Origin: Jiella pacifica | Lineage (GTDB): Bacteria > Pseudomonadota > Alphaproteobacteria > Rhizobiales > Rhizobiaceae | NCBI RefSeq assembly: GCF_010500815.1 | Contig: NZ_JAAAMG010000025.1 | Location: forward strand, 16,176 to 80,175 | Direction: 5' to 3' | Length of the DNA: 64,000 bases | Part shown: in pieces, positions 34,242 through 43,481 of the stretch | How positions within the stretch are numbered: the stretch's first letter is position 1 | Layout of the letters: every line of letters starts with the position of its first letter | Translations under genes and position numbers: made by a program | The notes under the pieces: model-generated | What the model was told of the DNA's origin: nothing | Database searches by the model: none | Seen by the model: only the letters and a program-made list of their open reading frames with translations

Positions 34242-35546
34242 ATGCACATCATCGACCGTCGTCCCGACCCCGGGGGCAAGAGCCTCGCCAACCGCCAGCG
34301 CTTCATGCGGCGGGCGAGGGCTCTGGTGAAGCAGGCGGTGCGCGAGGCTTCCGGCAGCCGCAAGATCCGCGAGATCGACGGCGGCGGCGCCGTGACCATC
34401 CCGGCCGACGGCGTCCACGAGCCGAGCTTCCATGCCGGCCGCGACGGCGGGATGCGCGACTACGTCCTGCCCGGCAACAAGAAGTTCGTCTCCGGCGACC
34501 GCATCGAGCGCCCGAAACAGGGCGGCGGCTCCGGCTCGCAGGGCAGCGCCGACGGCGAAGGCGAGGACAATTTCCGCTTCGTCCTGTCGCGGGAGGAGTT
34601 TCTCGACCTGTTCCTGGAAGATCTCGAACTGCCCAATCTCGCCAAGCGCCAGGTGATGGGTGATGCCATCGAGAGGCGTCATCCCGCGGGCTTCAAGACC
34701 TCCGGCCCGCCCTCCTCGCTGTCCGTCGGCCGGACCATGCGGCGCAGCCTGTCGCGACGGGTCGCGCTGAAGCGGCCGAACCCGCGAGAGCTGGAGGCGA
34801 TGCGCCGCGAACTCGCCGAACTCGAGGCGGACGCGGACGATCATACGCGGATCGCGGCGCTGAAGGCCGAGATCGAGCGGCAGGAGCGTCGCGCCAAGGT
34901 CATCCCCTTCATCGACCCGGTCGACCTCAGATACCGGCGCATCGAGGTGACGCCGGAGCCGATCGCAAGGGCGGCGATGTTCTGCCTGATGGACGTCTCG
35001 GCGTCGATGGACGAGCACATGAAGGATCTCGCCAAGCGGTTCTTTTCGCTGCTCTATCTGTTCCTCACCCGGCGCTACAAGCAGGTCGAGATCGTCTTCA
35101 TCCGCCACACCCACGAGGCCAAGGAGGTCGACGAGGAAACCTTCTTCCACTCGCGCGAATCCGGCGGCACGGTGATCTCCTCGGCACTGATCGAAATGGC
35201 GAAGATCGCCAAGGCTCGCTATCCGGCCGATCAGTGGAACATCTACGCCGCCCAGGCGTCCGACGGCGACAACCTCTCCTCGGACAACGCCCGTTCTCTG
35301 GCGATCCTGCGCGAGACCATCCTGCCGATGGCGCAGTACTACGCCTATCTGCAGGTCGGGCGCGGCGACTACGACCGCGAGGACGGCGTCTTCGCCCGCC
35401 AGGAGACGACGCTCTGGCGCGCCTATCAGGAACTCATCCGGCCGAACCTGCCGATGGCGATGCGCAAGGTGAACGACCGGCGCGACATCTATCCGGTGTT
35501 CCGCGAACTCTTCGAGCGCCGCGACGAGGCGGCGGAGGCACGCTGA
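34242..35546 (+). CDS. yeaH: YeaH/YhbH family (DUF444) protein
   Basis: 434 residues. N-terminus MHIIDRRPDPGGKSLANRQR is the family signature. Residues about 245-420 form a von Willebrand A-like domain with the metal-site sequence MDVSASMDEHMKDLA. A glycine/serine/acidic linker (about 90-105) separates the two halves. It forms a conserved module with prkA and spoVR; YeaH is the partner of the YeaG kinase in E. coli. Thirty-two bases after prkA, and its stop overlaps the spoVR start by one base (TGATG). Confidence 0.95.
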   Translation: MHIIDRRPDPGGKSLANRQRFMRRARALVKQAVREASGSRKIREIDGGGAVTIPADGVHEPSFHAGRDGGMRDYVLPGNKKFVSGDRIERPKQGGGSGSQGSADGEGEDNFRFVLSREEFLDLFLEDLELPNLAKRQVMGDAIERRHPAGFKTSGPPSSLSVGRTMRRSLSRRVALKRPNPRELEAMRRELAELEADADDHTRIAALKAEIERQERRAKVIPFIDPVDLRYRRIEVTPEPIARAAMFCLMDVSASMDEHMKDLAKRFFSLLYLFLTRRYKQVEIVFIRHTHEAKEVDEETFFHSRESGGTVISSALIEMAKIAKARYPADQWNIYAAQASDGDNLSSDNARSLAILRETILPMAQYYAYLQVGRGDYDREDGVFARQETTLWRAYQELIRPNLPMAMRKVNDRRDIYPVFRELFERRDEAAEAR

Positions 35547-37117
35547 TGGCAAGAGCCAAGACGACGCCCCCGGTTGCGGCTCCGACGACAGCGAAGCGCG
35601 AGCCCCTCTTCACCGGCCGGGACTGGGATTTCAACCTGCTCGACCGCGTCTACGGCGCGATCCAGGAAATCGCCGAGACCGAGCTGAAGCTCGACACCTA
35701 TCCCAACCAGATCGAGGTGATCTCGTCGGAACAGATGCTCGACGCCTATGCCTCGACCGGCATGCCGCTGTTCTACAAGCACTGGTCCTTCGGCAAGCAT
35801 TTCGTGCGCAACGAGACGCTCTATCGCAAGGGCTGGCAGGGCCTTGCCTACGAGATCGTCATCAACTCCTCGCCATGCATCGTCTACGTCATGGAGGAAA
35901 ACTCCGCGACGATGCAGACTTTGGTCCTGGCCCATGCCGCCTTCGGCCACAACCACTTCTTCAAGAACAACTACTGCTTCAAGCAGTGGACCGACGCGAC
36001 CAGCATTCTCGACTACCTGTCCTTCGCCAAGAAATTCGTCGCCTCCTGCGAGGACCGCTACGGCCAGGAGAGCGTCGAGCAGATCCTCGACGCCGCCCAT
36101 GCCCTGATGAGCCACGGCGTCCACCGCTATCCCGGCAAGCACGCGCTCGACCTCAAATCCGAGCAGCGCCGGCTGGAAGAGCGCCAGGCCTTCGCCGAAA
36201 AGCATTTTTCCGACCTCTGGCGCACTTTGCCGAAGACCGCCAGCCGCAAGAAGCGCGACGGCGAGGACGAGCGGCGGCGCCAGATGCTCGGCCTGCCCGA
36301 GGAGAACATCCTCTATTTCCTCGAAAAGAACGCCCCGCGCCTCGCCCCGTGGCAGCGCGAACTGATCCGCATCGTCCGGCAGATCGCCCAGTATTTCTAT
36401 CCCCAGCGCCAGACCAAGGTGATGAACGAGGGCTGCGCCACCTTCAGCCATTACCGGCTGATGACGAGGCTGCACGAGAGCGGCCAGATCACCGACGGCT
36501 CCTTCATGGAGTTCCTGCACTCCCACACCAGCGTCGTCTTCCAGCCCGAATATGACGACCCGCGCTATTCGGGGATCAACCCTTATGCGCTGGGCTTCGC
36601 CATGATGGAGGACATCGAGCGGATCGCCATCGCCCCGACGCCGGAGGACCGCGCCTTCTTCCCCGACTTCGCCGGCTGCGGCGACGGCTACGGCGTCCTG
36701 CGCGACGCCTGGGAGAATTTTCGCGACGAGAGCTTCATCCTGCAGTTCCTCAGCCCCAACGTCATCCGCAAGCAGAAGCTCTTCCGGCTGGTCGACGATT
36801 CGGAGGACGACGAGATCGTCGTCGCCTCGATCCACGACGAGCGCGGCTACAAGGCGGTGCGGCAGTCCCTGTCGCGGCAGTTCGACGTCGGGCGGCAGGA
36901 TCCGGACATCCAGGTGGCCGACGTGGACCTTGCCGGCGACCGCAAGCTGATCCTCCACCACAACGTCGTCGACGGCATCACCCTCGACGGCAAGGACGCC
37001 GCCAAGGTGCTCCACCACCTCGCCAATCTCTGGGGCTACGACGTCAAGCTCTTGGAGATCGAGGACGGCGAGACCGTCGCGGCGCACGACGGCTCGCCGT
37101 CGCGGGCGTTCCGGTAG
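35546..37117 (+). CDS. spoVR: SpoVR family protein (YcgB-like)
   Basis: 523 residues. Hallmarks: YPNQIEVISSEQMLDAY, MPLFYKHWSFGKHF, PCIVYVMEENSATMQ, a histidine-rich AHAAFGHNHFFKNNY, and MNEGCATFSHY. These are invariant in the SpoVR family, whose members accompany PrkA and YeaH and are implicated in spore cortex (Bacillus) or starvation survival (others). The histidine/glutamate-rich core suggests a metal centre, an inference. Coupled to yeaH by TGATG. The operon ends here; the next gene is convergent. Confidence 0.95.
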   Translation: MARAKTTPPVAAPTTAKREPLFTGRDWDFNLLDRVYGAIQEIAETELKLDTYPNQIEVISSEQMLDAYASTGMPLFYKHWSFGKHFVRNETLYRKGWQGLAYEIVINSSPCIVYVMEENSATMQTLVLAHAAFGHNHFFKNNYCFKQWTDATSILDYLSFAKKFVASCEDRYGQESVEQILDAAHALMSHGVHRYPGKHALDLKSEQRRLEERQAFAEKHFSDLWRTLPKTASRKKRDGEDERRRQMLGLPEENILYFLEKNAPRLAPWQRELIRIVRQIAQYFYPQRQTKVMNEGCATFSHYRLMTRLHESGQITDGSFMEFLHSHTSVVFQPEYDDPRYSGINPYALGFAMMEDIERIAIAPTPEDRAFFPDFAGCGDGYGVLRDAWENFRDESFILQFLSPNVIRKQKLFRLVDDSEDDEIVVASIHDERGYKAVRQSLSRQFDVGRQDPDIQVADVDLAGDRKLILHHNVVDGITLDGKDAAKVLHHLANLWGYDVKLLEIEDGETVAAHDGSPSRAFR

Positions 37118-37131
37118 GGGTGGCTTCGAAC

Positions 37132-37758
37132 CTACTGCTGCGGATGGTCCGAGGCGATCCGGTCGCCGAGTTCGACGATCACTGACACGTCCTGACCCGT
37201 AATCGGGGCATCAAGCTGTCCGTGCGCCAGTGCATTCCGTTTGCGGGAGAGTTCCAGCAGCCGCCGGTGTTCGTCCTGACTGATCTCGCCAGCGTCGAGA
37301 AGGGCCAACAATCGCGTCGAAACCGGCCCTTTCGCCTCGGCCGGAAACCTTTGTCTGAGAGCCGCTTCAAAGGCGGCCCACGCGAGAAGGAACGCCGCCC
37401 GCGCATTTTGCGCCAAGAGTTGAGCGGCAGAGAAAAAGGCGCTCTTGATCCACTCGGTCGCGACCGGCTCAACGAGCGGCGTCTCGGATGGTGCATAGAG
37501 AATTTCGAGCCGCCAATCGTTGCGGCCCTTGAGAAGTTCTTGAAGCATACGAAGCTGGTACTCAGCTGCGTTGCTGCCGGGCCGCTGGACCTCGATCAAA
37601 AGCGATGGATCACGCCCCACGGCGATTGCATCGGGGCGAAATCCTCCGAAGAACTTTGGCACCTGCGCCTCCGTCGGCTCCCGGATTACGGTATAGCCTC
37701 GCGCCGTCCAGTGGGGCTCCATCGCGTCGATTACGCCCCGTTCGGTAATGGCGAGCAT
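37132..37758 (-). CDS. REase-fold plus HEPN-like two-domain protein
   Basis: 208 residues, not matched confidently to a named family. Residues 1-95 look like a restriction-endonuclease fold: an N-terminal helix with Glu7, GGFRPDAIAV (Asp43) and LLIEVQRPG (Glu56, Gln58 in place of the common Lys), spacing typical of PD-(D/E)xK nucleases. Residues 100-205 are helical and contain SRKRNALAHG, an R-N-x3-H pattern (Arg174, His179) typical of HEPN RNase domains. It overlaps the RusA-like gene by 28 bp (start ATG 37758, GAGGAG ten bases upstream), and both have lower G+C than surrounding genes. The combination suggests nucleic-acid defence or conflict, but this is inference. Confidence 0.65.
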   Translation of the reverse strand: MLAITERGVIDAMEPHWTARGYTVIREPTEAQVPKFFGGFRPDAIAVGRDPSLLIEVQRPGSNAAEYQLRMLQELLKGRNDWRLEILYAPSETPLVEPVATEWIKSAFFSAAQLLAQNARAAFLLAWAAFEAALRQRFPAEAKGPVSTRLLALLDAGEISQDEHRRLLELSRKRNALAHGQLDAPITGQDVSVIVELGDRIASDHPQQ

Positions 37759-38174
37759 CGCTGCAACTCCTCGTGAAGATCGTCGGTGATTCTCAGATAG
37801 ACGACCGGCCCTTCCGAATTCATCGCCTCAGCAAGATCCCTGCTCGCGGCCGAGAACGAGAAGATGGCGTCAGGTTCGAATTTTTGCACAACAATCCGAT
37901 GTATCTGCCTGTCCTCCAAATACACAACTCGCGTCATCGCATCGAGTATGTGCTTCACGCGGTTGTCGATGTCTCCCGGAAGAACCGTTGCCGGAAAAAT
38001 ATAGATGGTCACCGCGAGTGGTTGAAGTAAAAGCCAGGCATCGAGCGGAATGACGGCACGCGCCGCCTGCCGAACGCGCTCCTGCCACTCATCGCGTGAT
38101 CGCGCCGACCCTTGCAGGCTTGTCGGCGTGCCCTGGACAAGGAACTCCAACGGCAGAGGAGGTTCGAGAGACAA
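37731..38174 (-). CDS. RusA-family Holliday-junction resolvase-like nuclease
   Basis: 147 residues. The core PGDIDNRVKHILDAM and VVYLEDRQIHRIVV matches RusA: Asp68, Asp70, Lys74 and Asp88 correspond to E. coli RusA Asp70, Asp72, Lys76 and Asp91. RusA cuts four-way junctions and is usually prophage-borne. The start is placed at TTG (38174) because AAAGGAGG ends five bases before it; an upstream ATG at 38246 has no good site and a family-atypical extension. There are no other phage genes around. It is the first gene of a two-gene operon with the REase/HEPN protein. Confidence 0.82.
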   Translation of the reverse strand: MSLEPPLPLEFLVQGTPTSLQGSARSRDEWQERVRQAARAVIPLDAWLLLQPLAVTIYIFPATVLPGDIDNRVKHILDAMTRVVYLEDRQIHRIVVQKFEPDAIFSFSAASRDLAEAMNSEGPVVYLRITDDLHEELQRCSPLPNGA

Positions 38175-38437
38175 TTGAACCTCCTTTGCGATCGAACATG
38201 CGCCGAGATTAACGTTCTGGTTACACACTGGCAAACCATTCCTCATGCGTGCATCGCCCCCCTACAGGCGAGCGATAGGCCGAAATCGCGCCTTCACCTC
38301 GCCGAGCGAAACGGCTATGAGCCGATCTCAGTTTATGTGCCGGAAGATCATCCCATCAGATGGGAACGGCCGCAGCACGCAGGCGGGTCGTCGCACTGGC
38401 GCGGCCCCGCGGCAGCGATGACGAAGGAGCGGATTGG

Positions 38438-39445
38438 ATGACGATCGGTTTGAAGCAAACAGTCGTTCTGTTCGGCGGGTCCGGCTTTCTCGGGCGCTAC
38501 GTCGCGCGGGCGCTCTGTCGGCGCGGGCACCGGGTCCGGGTGGCGTGCCGCCGGCCGGATCTCGCCTATCATCTGCAGGTCGCCGGAAACATGGGGCAGA
38601 TCCTGCCGATCCAGGCCAATCTGCGCTATCGCTGGTCGGTCGACCGGGCGGTGGAAGACGCCGACCACGTCGTCAACCTCGTCGGCATTCTGGCCGAAAG
38701 CGGACGCCAGAGCTTCGACGCGGTGCAGAAATCCGGCGCCCGGGCCGTGGCGGAAGCCGCCAGAGGCGTCGGCGCCGGCATGACCCAGATCTCGGCGATC
38801 GGTGCCGATGCCGGGTCCAAGTCGCGCTACGCCCGCTCCAAGGCCGCCGGCGAAGCGGCCGTCTTTGAAGCGATCCCCGAAGCGACGATCCTGCGCCCTT
38901 CCATCGTCTTCGGTGCCGAGGACCAGTTCTTCAACCGTTTCGCCCAGATGTCGCGGTTTTCGCCGTTCCTGCCGCTGATCGGCGGCGGCAAGACACGTTA
39001 TCAGCCGGTCTTCGTCGGCGACGTCGCCGAGGCGGTCGCCGACACCGTCGAAGGCAAGGTGCCGAACGGCCGGATCTACGAGCTCGGCGGGCCGGAGGTG
39101 CTGACCTTCAAGGAGATGATGGAGGAGATGCTGCGGGTGATCGGCCGCAAGCGCCGTTTCGTCACGATTCCCTTCGGCGCCGCATCGACCATGGCCGGGC
39201 TGATGCGCTTCCTGCCGGGGGCTCCGCTCACCGAGGATCAGGTCGAACTCTTGAAGAGCGACAACGTCGTTTCGGAGGAGGCGAAGGCCGAAGGCCGGAC
39301 GCTCGACGCCTTCGAACGGATGCCGCGCACCCTCGACGCCATTCTGCCGACCTATCTCGTTCGCTTCCGCCCGCAGGGCCAGTTCACCCAGCCGCAGCCG
39401 CAGGCCGGCGGTCTCGACGCCGAGAATCAGGACGGCCTCGCCTGA
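38438..39445 (+). CDS. NAD(P)-binding complex I NDUFA9-like SDR protein
   Basis: 335 residues of the extended/atypical SDR family. The dinucleotide motif is VVLFGGSGFLGRYV at the N-terminus; YARSKAAGEAAVFE carries the lysine of the SDR pattern, and ATILRPSIVFGAEDQFFNRF is characteristic of NDUFA9-like proteins. In alphaproteobacteria these proteins are related to the mitochondrial complex I accessory subunit; a quinone-related or respiratory role is possible. ATG 38438 has AAGGAG upstream. Followed 30 bp later by a TauE/SafE gene and convergent to uppP, a grouping seen in related bacteria. Confidence 0.85.
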   Translation: MTIGLKQTVVLFGGSGFLGRYVARALCRRGHRVRVACRRPDLAYHLQVAGNMGQILPIQANLRYRWSVDRAVEDADHVVNLVGILAESGRQSFDAVQKSGARAVAEAARGVGAGMTQISAIGADAGSKSRYARSKAAGEAAVFEAIPEATILRPSIVFGAEDQFFNRFAQMSRFSPFLPLIGGGKTRYQPVFVGDVAEAVADTVEGKVPNGRIYELGGPEVLTFKEMMEEMLRVIGRKRRFVTIPFGAASTMAGLMRFLPGAPLTEDQVELLKSDNVVSEEAKAEGRTLDAFERMPRTLDAILPTYLVRFRPQGQFTQPQPQAGGLDAENQDGLA

Positions 39446-39475
39446 TCCAGATCATGATCGAAGCATGATGCGGCG

Positions 39476-40234
39476 ATGACGGCAGCGCTCTTGCCCGCGG
39501 GCCTGTCGCCCGGCGCCGCGATCTTCCTTGCCGTCGTCAGCTTCCTCACCTCGGCGCTGACGGCAGCCTTCGCGCTCGGCGGCGGGGTGACGCTGCTGGC
39601 GATCCTGAGCCTGTTCCTGCCGATCCAGGTGCTCGTCCCAGTCCACGGCATCGTCCAGTTCGCCTCCAATTTCGGCCGGGTGATGGTCCAGCGCCGGGCG
39701 GTCGAATGGTGGGTGATCACGCCCTTCTTCGTCGGCGCGGTGATCGGGGCGGCGATCGGCGCCCGCTTCGTCGTCGCCCTGCCAGAGCCGGTCCTGCATT
39801 TGACGCTCGGCGTGTTCCTGCTGATCGTCACCTTCGCCAGACTGCCGCAGCTTGCCGCGATCGGACCGCTCGGCCTCGGGCTCACCGGCCTTGCGACGAC
39901 ATTCCTGTCGATGTTCGTCGGCGCCACCGGGCCGATCAACGTCGCGATGTTTTCGAAGATCTTCGCCGACCGCAGGTCGCTCGTCGCGACGCTCGCCGCG
40001 ATCACCGCCATCCAGCATGCCTTGAAGGCCGTGGCCTTCTTCGCGCTCGGCGTCGCCTTGTCGGCCTATCTCGGCCTGATCGTTCTTCTCGTCGTTGCGG
40101 GCTTTGCCGGAACGCTGGCGGGCACCCATCTCCTGCAGCGCCTCGACGAGCGGATCTTCCGCCTCGTCCTGAAGGTCATCCTCGCCGTTCTCGCGGCCGA
40201 CCTGATCCGCCGCGGGATCACTGGGCTCTGGTGA
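39476..40234 (+). CDS. TauE/SafE (DUF81) family membrane exporter
   Basis: 252 residues with about eight membrane helices; the first region [23 protein letters not shown] and the repeat-like second half ([19 protein letters not shown]) are typical of the TauE/SafE family. Members export sulfite, sulfoacetate or related organosulfur anions. The substrate here is unknown. Its end overlaps the end of uppP by 17 bases in convergent orientation. Confidence 0.85.
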   Translation: MTAALLPAGLSPGAAIFLAVVSFLTSALTAAFALGGGVTLLAILSLFLPIQVLVPVHGIVQFASNFGRVMVQRRAVEWWVITPFFVGAVIGAAIGARFVVALPEPVLHLTLGVFLLIVTFARLPQLAAIGPLGLGLTGLATTFLSMFVGATGPINVAMFSKIFADRRSLVATLAAITAIQHALKAVAFFALGVALSAYLGLIVLLVVAGFAGTLAGTHLLQRLDERIFRLVLKVILAVLAADLIRRGITGLW

Positions 40235-41162
40235 CGCGCGGGCTCTTGCCGGCCGCTGCATGGTCCGTCGGCAGTCCGACCTCCTCGCCGATCACGTCCT
40301 CGACGCTGAGCGAGCCGTCCAGCTGGACGGGGGAAGGCCGACCAGCATCGGCCGCCGGCGCGACGGTCAGGAGCAGCACCATGCCGAGCGTGCCGACGGC
40401 GATGCGCCACCAGGCGAAGGGCGCAAAACCGTGGCGGGAGACGAAGTCGAGCAGCGAGCGGACGACGAACAAGGCCGAAACGAAGGCGAGAACGAAGCCG
40501 ACGGCGATCAGACCGGCATCGTCCATCGACAGGACGTCGCGGTTCTTGAAGACGTCGTAGGCGACGGCGCCGGCCATGGTCGGCATCGCCAGAAAGAAGG
40601 AGAACTCGGCGGCCGAGCGCTTGTCGGTGCCCATCAGCAGGGATCCGGCGATGGTGGCGCCCGAGCGCGACGTGCCGGGGACCATGGCGAGGCACTGGAA
40701 GATGCCGATGGCCAGGCACAGCGACAGCGGATAATCCATCACGTCGTCGTAGCGCACCTTGCGCGGCAGCTTGTCGATGACGAGGAGCAGGATGCCGCCG
40801 ACGACGAGGGCGATGCAGATCACCATCGGCGTTTCGAAGAGGACACGCTTGATGAAGTCGTGGGCGATGACGCCGACGACGGCTGCCGGCAGGAAGGCGA
40901 TCAGGATGCCGAGGACGAAATGCCGGCTGCGCGGGCTGGTCGGCAGGGTGACGAAGAGCTGCCAAAGCTTGGCGAAATAGACCAGCAGGATGGCAAGGAT
41001 CGCGCCCAGCTGGATGACGATCTCGAAGGTGCGGGCGGTGGAATGGAAGCCGAGGAAGTGGCCGAGCAGCAGGATGTGCCCCGTCGACGAGACGGGGATG
41101 AACTCGGTGAGACCCTCGACGATGCCGAGAATCGCCCCGTCGACATAGGCTCCAAGATCCAA
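40218..41162 (-). CDS. uppP: undecaprenyl-diphosphate phosphatase
   Basis: 314 residues, about eight membrane helices. The two active-site motifs are [14 protein letters not shown] (Glu and Ser/Thr/His) and [12 protein letters not shown] (PGxSRSG). It recycles undecaprenyl pyrophosphate for peptidoglycan and other wall polymers and gives bacitracin tolerance. A C-terminal tail of about 50 residues beyond the last helix is longer than usual. The start is TTG (41162) with GAGGGAG seven bases upstream; this places the first motif at the usual distance from the N-terminus. Probably not co-transcribed with the GST, which is divergent. Confidence 0.95.
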   Translation of the reverse strand: MDLGAYVDGAILGIVEGLTEFIPVSSTGHILLLGHFLGFHSTARTFEIVIQLGAILAILLVYFAKLWQLFVTLPTSPRSRHFVLGILIAFLPAAVVGVIAHDFIKRVLFETPMVICIALVVGGILLLVIDKLPRKVRYDDVMDYPLSLCLAIGIFQCLAMVPGTSRSGATIAGSLLMGTDKRSAAEFSFFLAMPTMAGAVAYDVFKNRDVLSMDDAGLIAVGFVLAFVSALFVVRSLLDFVSRHGFAPFAWWRIAVGTLGMVLLLTVAPAADAGRPSPVQLDGSLSVEDVIGEEVGLPTDHAAAGKSPRVTRAQ

Positions 41163-41600
41163 GTGCGATCTCCCTCATACCAACGGCCGAGGACGCACCG
41201 CGTCCACCCGGCGAACATCCGCCATCCGGCGGCATGGAAGTCCAGCCGACCAGCTTTCGACCCGGCGACCTTCGTCACCACGTGTCCGGCCAAATTGCGG
41301 CGTGCAGCGCGATTCACGCCCGGTGAAGCGCCCGCTCTTTGAGCTTCGAGTCTGGCGCCGGGCTGACCTCTCACGGGTGCAAAGGGGAACCAAGCCTTCG
41401 CCTCGCGCATTCGTGAGCCAACTACCAAGGGAGCCTCCACTGCCGCTATTTGAACAAAAACCAGGCCTTTCCAATCTGTTGACGATTTTGTGCGATGTTT
41501 CCGCCAATGCCCCGGCTGCGACTCGTGCGAGTGCCTGCGCGAGCCTCGTCAGTTGCTCAATGCCGCAGCCGCAGCCGTTCAGAACCCGATTTCAGGCGAA
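41163..41600. other. 438-bp divergent promoter region between uppP and the GST gene
   Basis: No gene is supported; the open frames on both strands are low in protein-like character. A TTGACG hexamer lies at 41479-41484 on the plus strand without a clear -10 partner. No repeat or RNA gene recognised. Confidence 0.4.
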
Positions 41601-42293
41601 ATGTTGAAACTGCACCACCATCCGATGTCCGCCGCCTCCCGCTTCGTTCGGCTGGTCCTTGCCGAATATGGCGAGCGTTGCGAACTGGTGGAGGAGCGGC
41701 CCTGGGAACGGCGTCGCGACTTCCTGATGCTCAATCCGGCGGCCACCCTGCCGATCCTGATCGAGGACAACGGCCCGCCGATCGTCGGCGGCATCGTCGC
41801 CGGCGAATATCTGGACGAAACCCGGGGCGCCTTTCAGCGCGACAAGCGGCTGATGTCGGAGAAGCCGCTGGAGCGGGCCGAGGCGCGGCGCCTGACCGAG
41901 TGGTTCCTGAAGAAGATGGAGAGCGAGGTTACCCGCTATCTCATCCGCGAGCGGGTGTTCAAGCTGGAGATGCGGCAGGAGGACGGCGGCGGCGCGCCGG
42001 ACGCCTCGGCAATTCGCGCGGCCAGAGCCAATCTCAAGCATCACCTTCGCTATCTCGGCTGGCTGGTCGAGGCGCGGGACTGGCTCGCCGGGCCGAAGCT
42101 GACCTATGCGGACATGGCGGCAGCCGCGGCGCTCTCGACCCTCGACTATATCGGCGAAGTGCCTTGGGATTCCGAGCCGCAGGCCAAGGACTGGTACATG
42201 CGGATGAAATCCCGCCCCTCCTTCCGCACGCTCCTGACCGAGCGCGTGCGCGGCCTGCCACCCTCGCTGAACTACGCCGAACTCGACTTCTGA
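41601..42293 (+). CDS. fzlA: glutathione S-transferase family protein, FzlA-like
   Basis: 230 residues. The N-terminal thioredoxin-like domain begins MLKLHHHPMSAASRFVRLVL with NPAATLPILIEDNG; the helical C-terminal domain has LAGPKLTYADMAAAAALSTLDYIG. FzlA of Caulobacter is a GST-like protein of the same length that binds FtsZ and is needed for cell constriction; alphaproteobacterial homologues lie beside uppP, as here. The closing segment, PSLNYAELDF, is short and conserved-looking. An ordinary GST cannot be excluded without alignment, so the FzlA name is moderately confident. Confidence 0.75.
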   Translation: MLKLHHHPMSAASRFVRLVLAEYGERCELVEERPWERRRDFLMLNPAATLPILIEDNGPPIVGGIVAGEYLDETRGAFQRDKRLMSEKPLERAEARRLTEWFLKKMESEVTRYLIRERVFKLEMRQEDGGGAPDASAIRAARANLKHHLRYLGWLVEARDWLAGPKLTYADMAAAAALSTLDYIGEVPWDSEPQAKDWYMRMKSRPSFRTLLTERVRGLPPSLNYAELDF

Positions 42294-42381
42294 CGCTCCG
42301 CCGACCACGAGGCGCGGGTCAAGGGCTGGTCGAACCGCCCGGCTGCCGCATTTCTCCCGGTGATATCCGAGGAGAAACCAG

Positions 42382-43374
42382 ATGCATCAGCGAAAGCTCG
42401 GTTCCGACCTTTCAGTTTCGGCAATCGGCCTCGGCTGCATGGGCATGAGCCACGCCTATGGCGGCCAGGACGAGGCCGAATCGATCAAGACCCTGCACCG
42501 CGCCGTGGAGATCGGCGTCACCTTTTGGGACACGGCCGAAGTCTACGGTCCCTTCACTAACGAGGAGCTGGTGGGCAAGGCGCTGAAGGGGCGGCGCGAC
42601 AAGGTGGTCGTCGCCACCAAGTTCGGGTTCACGATCGCCAAGGAGGCGGGCGGAGCCGGCACGCGGGGCAGCGGTACGGATTCGCGGCCCGAGCACGTCA
42701 AGCAGGTCTGCGAGGAAAGCCTCGCCCGGCTCGGCATCGAGACGATCGACCTGTTCTACCAGCACCGCGTCGACCCGGACGTGCCGATCGAAGAAACGGT
42801 CGGGGCGATGGCCGATCTCGTCAAAGCCGGCAAGGTGCGGGCGCTGGGGCTTTCGGAGGCCGGACCGGAGACCATTCGCCGGGCCCATGCGACCCATCCG
42901 ATCGCCGCGCTGCAGAACGAATATTCGCTTTTCACCCGCGACCCGGAGGAAAAGATCATCCCGCTCTGCGAGGAGCTCGGCATCACGCTGGTGCCCTATT
43001 CGCCGCTCGGGCGCGGCCAACTGACCGGCGGGTTGACCAGCCCCGACCAGATCGCCGAGGGCGACTTCCGCAAGAACCTGCCGCGGTTTCAGGCCGAAGC
43101 GATGGCCGCCAACGCCGCCCTGGTGGAGACGCTGAAGGCGCTCGCCGCGGCCAAGGGCGTGACGGCGGCGCAGTTGGCGCTGGCCTGGCTCCTGTCGCGC
43201 AAGGACTTCGTGGTGCCGATCCCCGGCGCTCGCAAGATCAAACACCTGGAGGAGAACGCCGCCGCCGCCGACATCACATTGACGCAGGCCGAGCAGGCCG
43301 AGATCGGCGAGAAGCTGGCAAATGTCGCCGGCGCGCGCTACCGTCCGGACCAGCTGGCGATGACCGGGCGCTGA
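42382..43374 (+). CDS. aldo/keto reductase
   Basis: 330 residues, AKR barrel. Tetrad candidates: Asp and Tyr in FWDTAEVYGPFTNEEL, Lys in VVVATKFGF, His in DLFYQHRVD. The NADPH phosphate loop is IPGARKIKHLEEN. It reduces carbonyls of unknown identity using NADPH; similar to YajO/YeaE-type enzymes. GAGGAG precedes the ATG. The preceding GST ends 88 bp upstream. Substrate unassigned. Confidence 0.93.
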   Translation: MHQRKLGSDLSVSAIGLGCMGMSHAYGGQDEAESIKTLHRAVEIGVTFWDTAEVYGPFTNEELVGKALKGRRDKVVVATKFGFTIAKEAGGAGTRGSGTDSRPEHVKQVCEESLARLGIETIDLFYQHRVDPDVPIEETVGAMADLVKAGKVRALGLSEAGPETIRRAHATHPIAALQNEYSLFTRDPEEKIIPLCEELGITLVPYSPLGRGQLTGGLTSPDQIAEGDFRKNLPRFQAEAMAANAALVETLKALAAAKGVTAAQLALAWLLSRKDFVVPIPGARKIKHLEENAAAADITLTQAEQAEIGEKLANVAGARYRPDQLAMTGR

Positions 43375-43481
43375 TCCCGGGCCGATGATCGCCGGCCGCC
43401 GCTCTGCGGCACCTGTTCCAAAGTCCGGGCGGTCGAGCGGCGGCTATCCGCCGGCCGGCCGGACCGTCTTCAGAGGCAACG

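Noticed and set aside
37132..38437. Prophage remnant explanation for the RusA-like gene
   Set aside because: No integrase, terminase, structural gene, tRNA or flanking direct repeat was seen next to it; kept as an alternative only.
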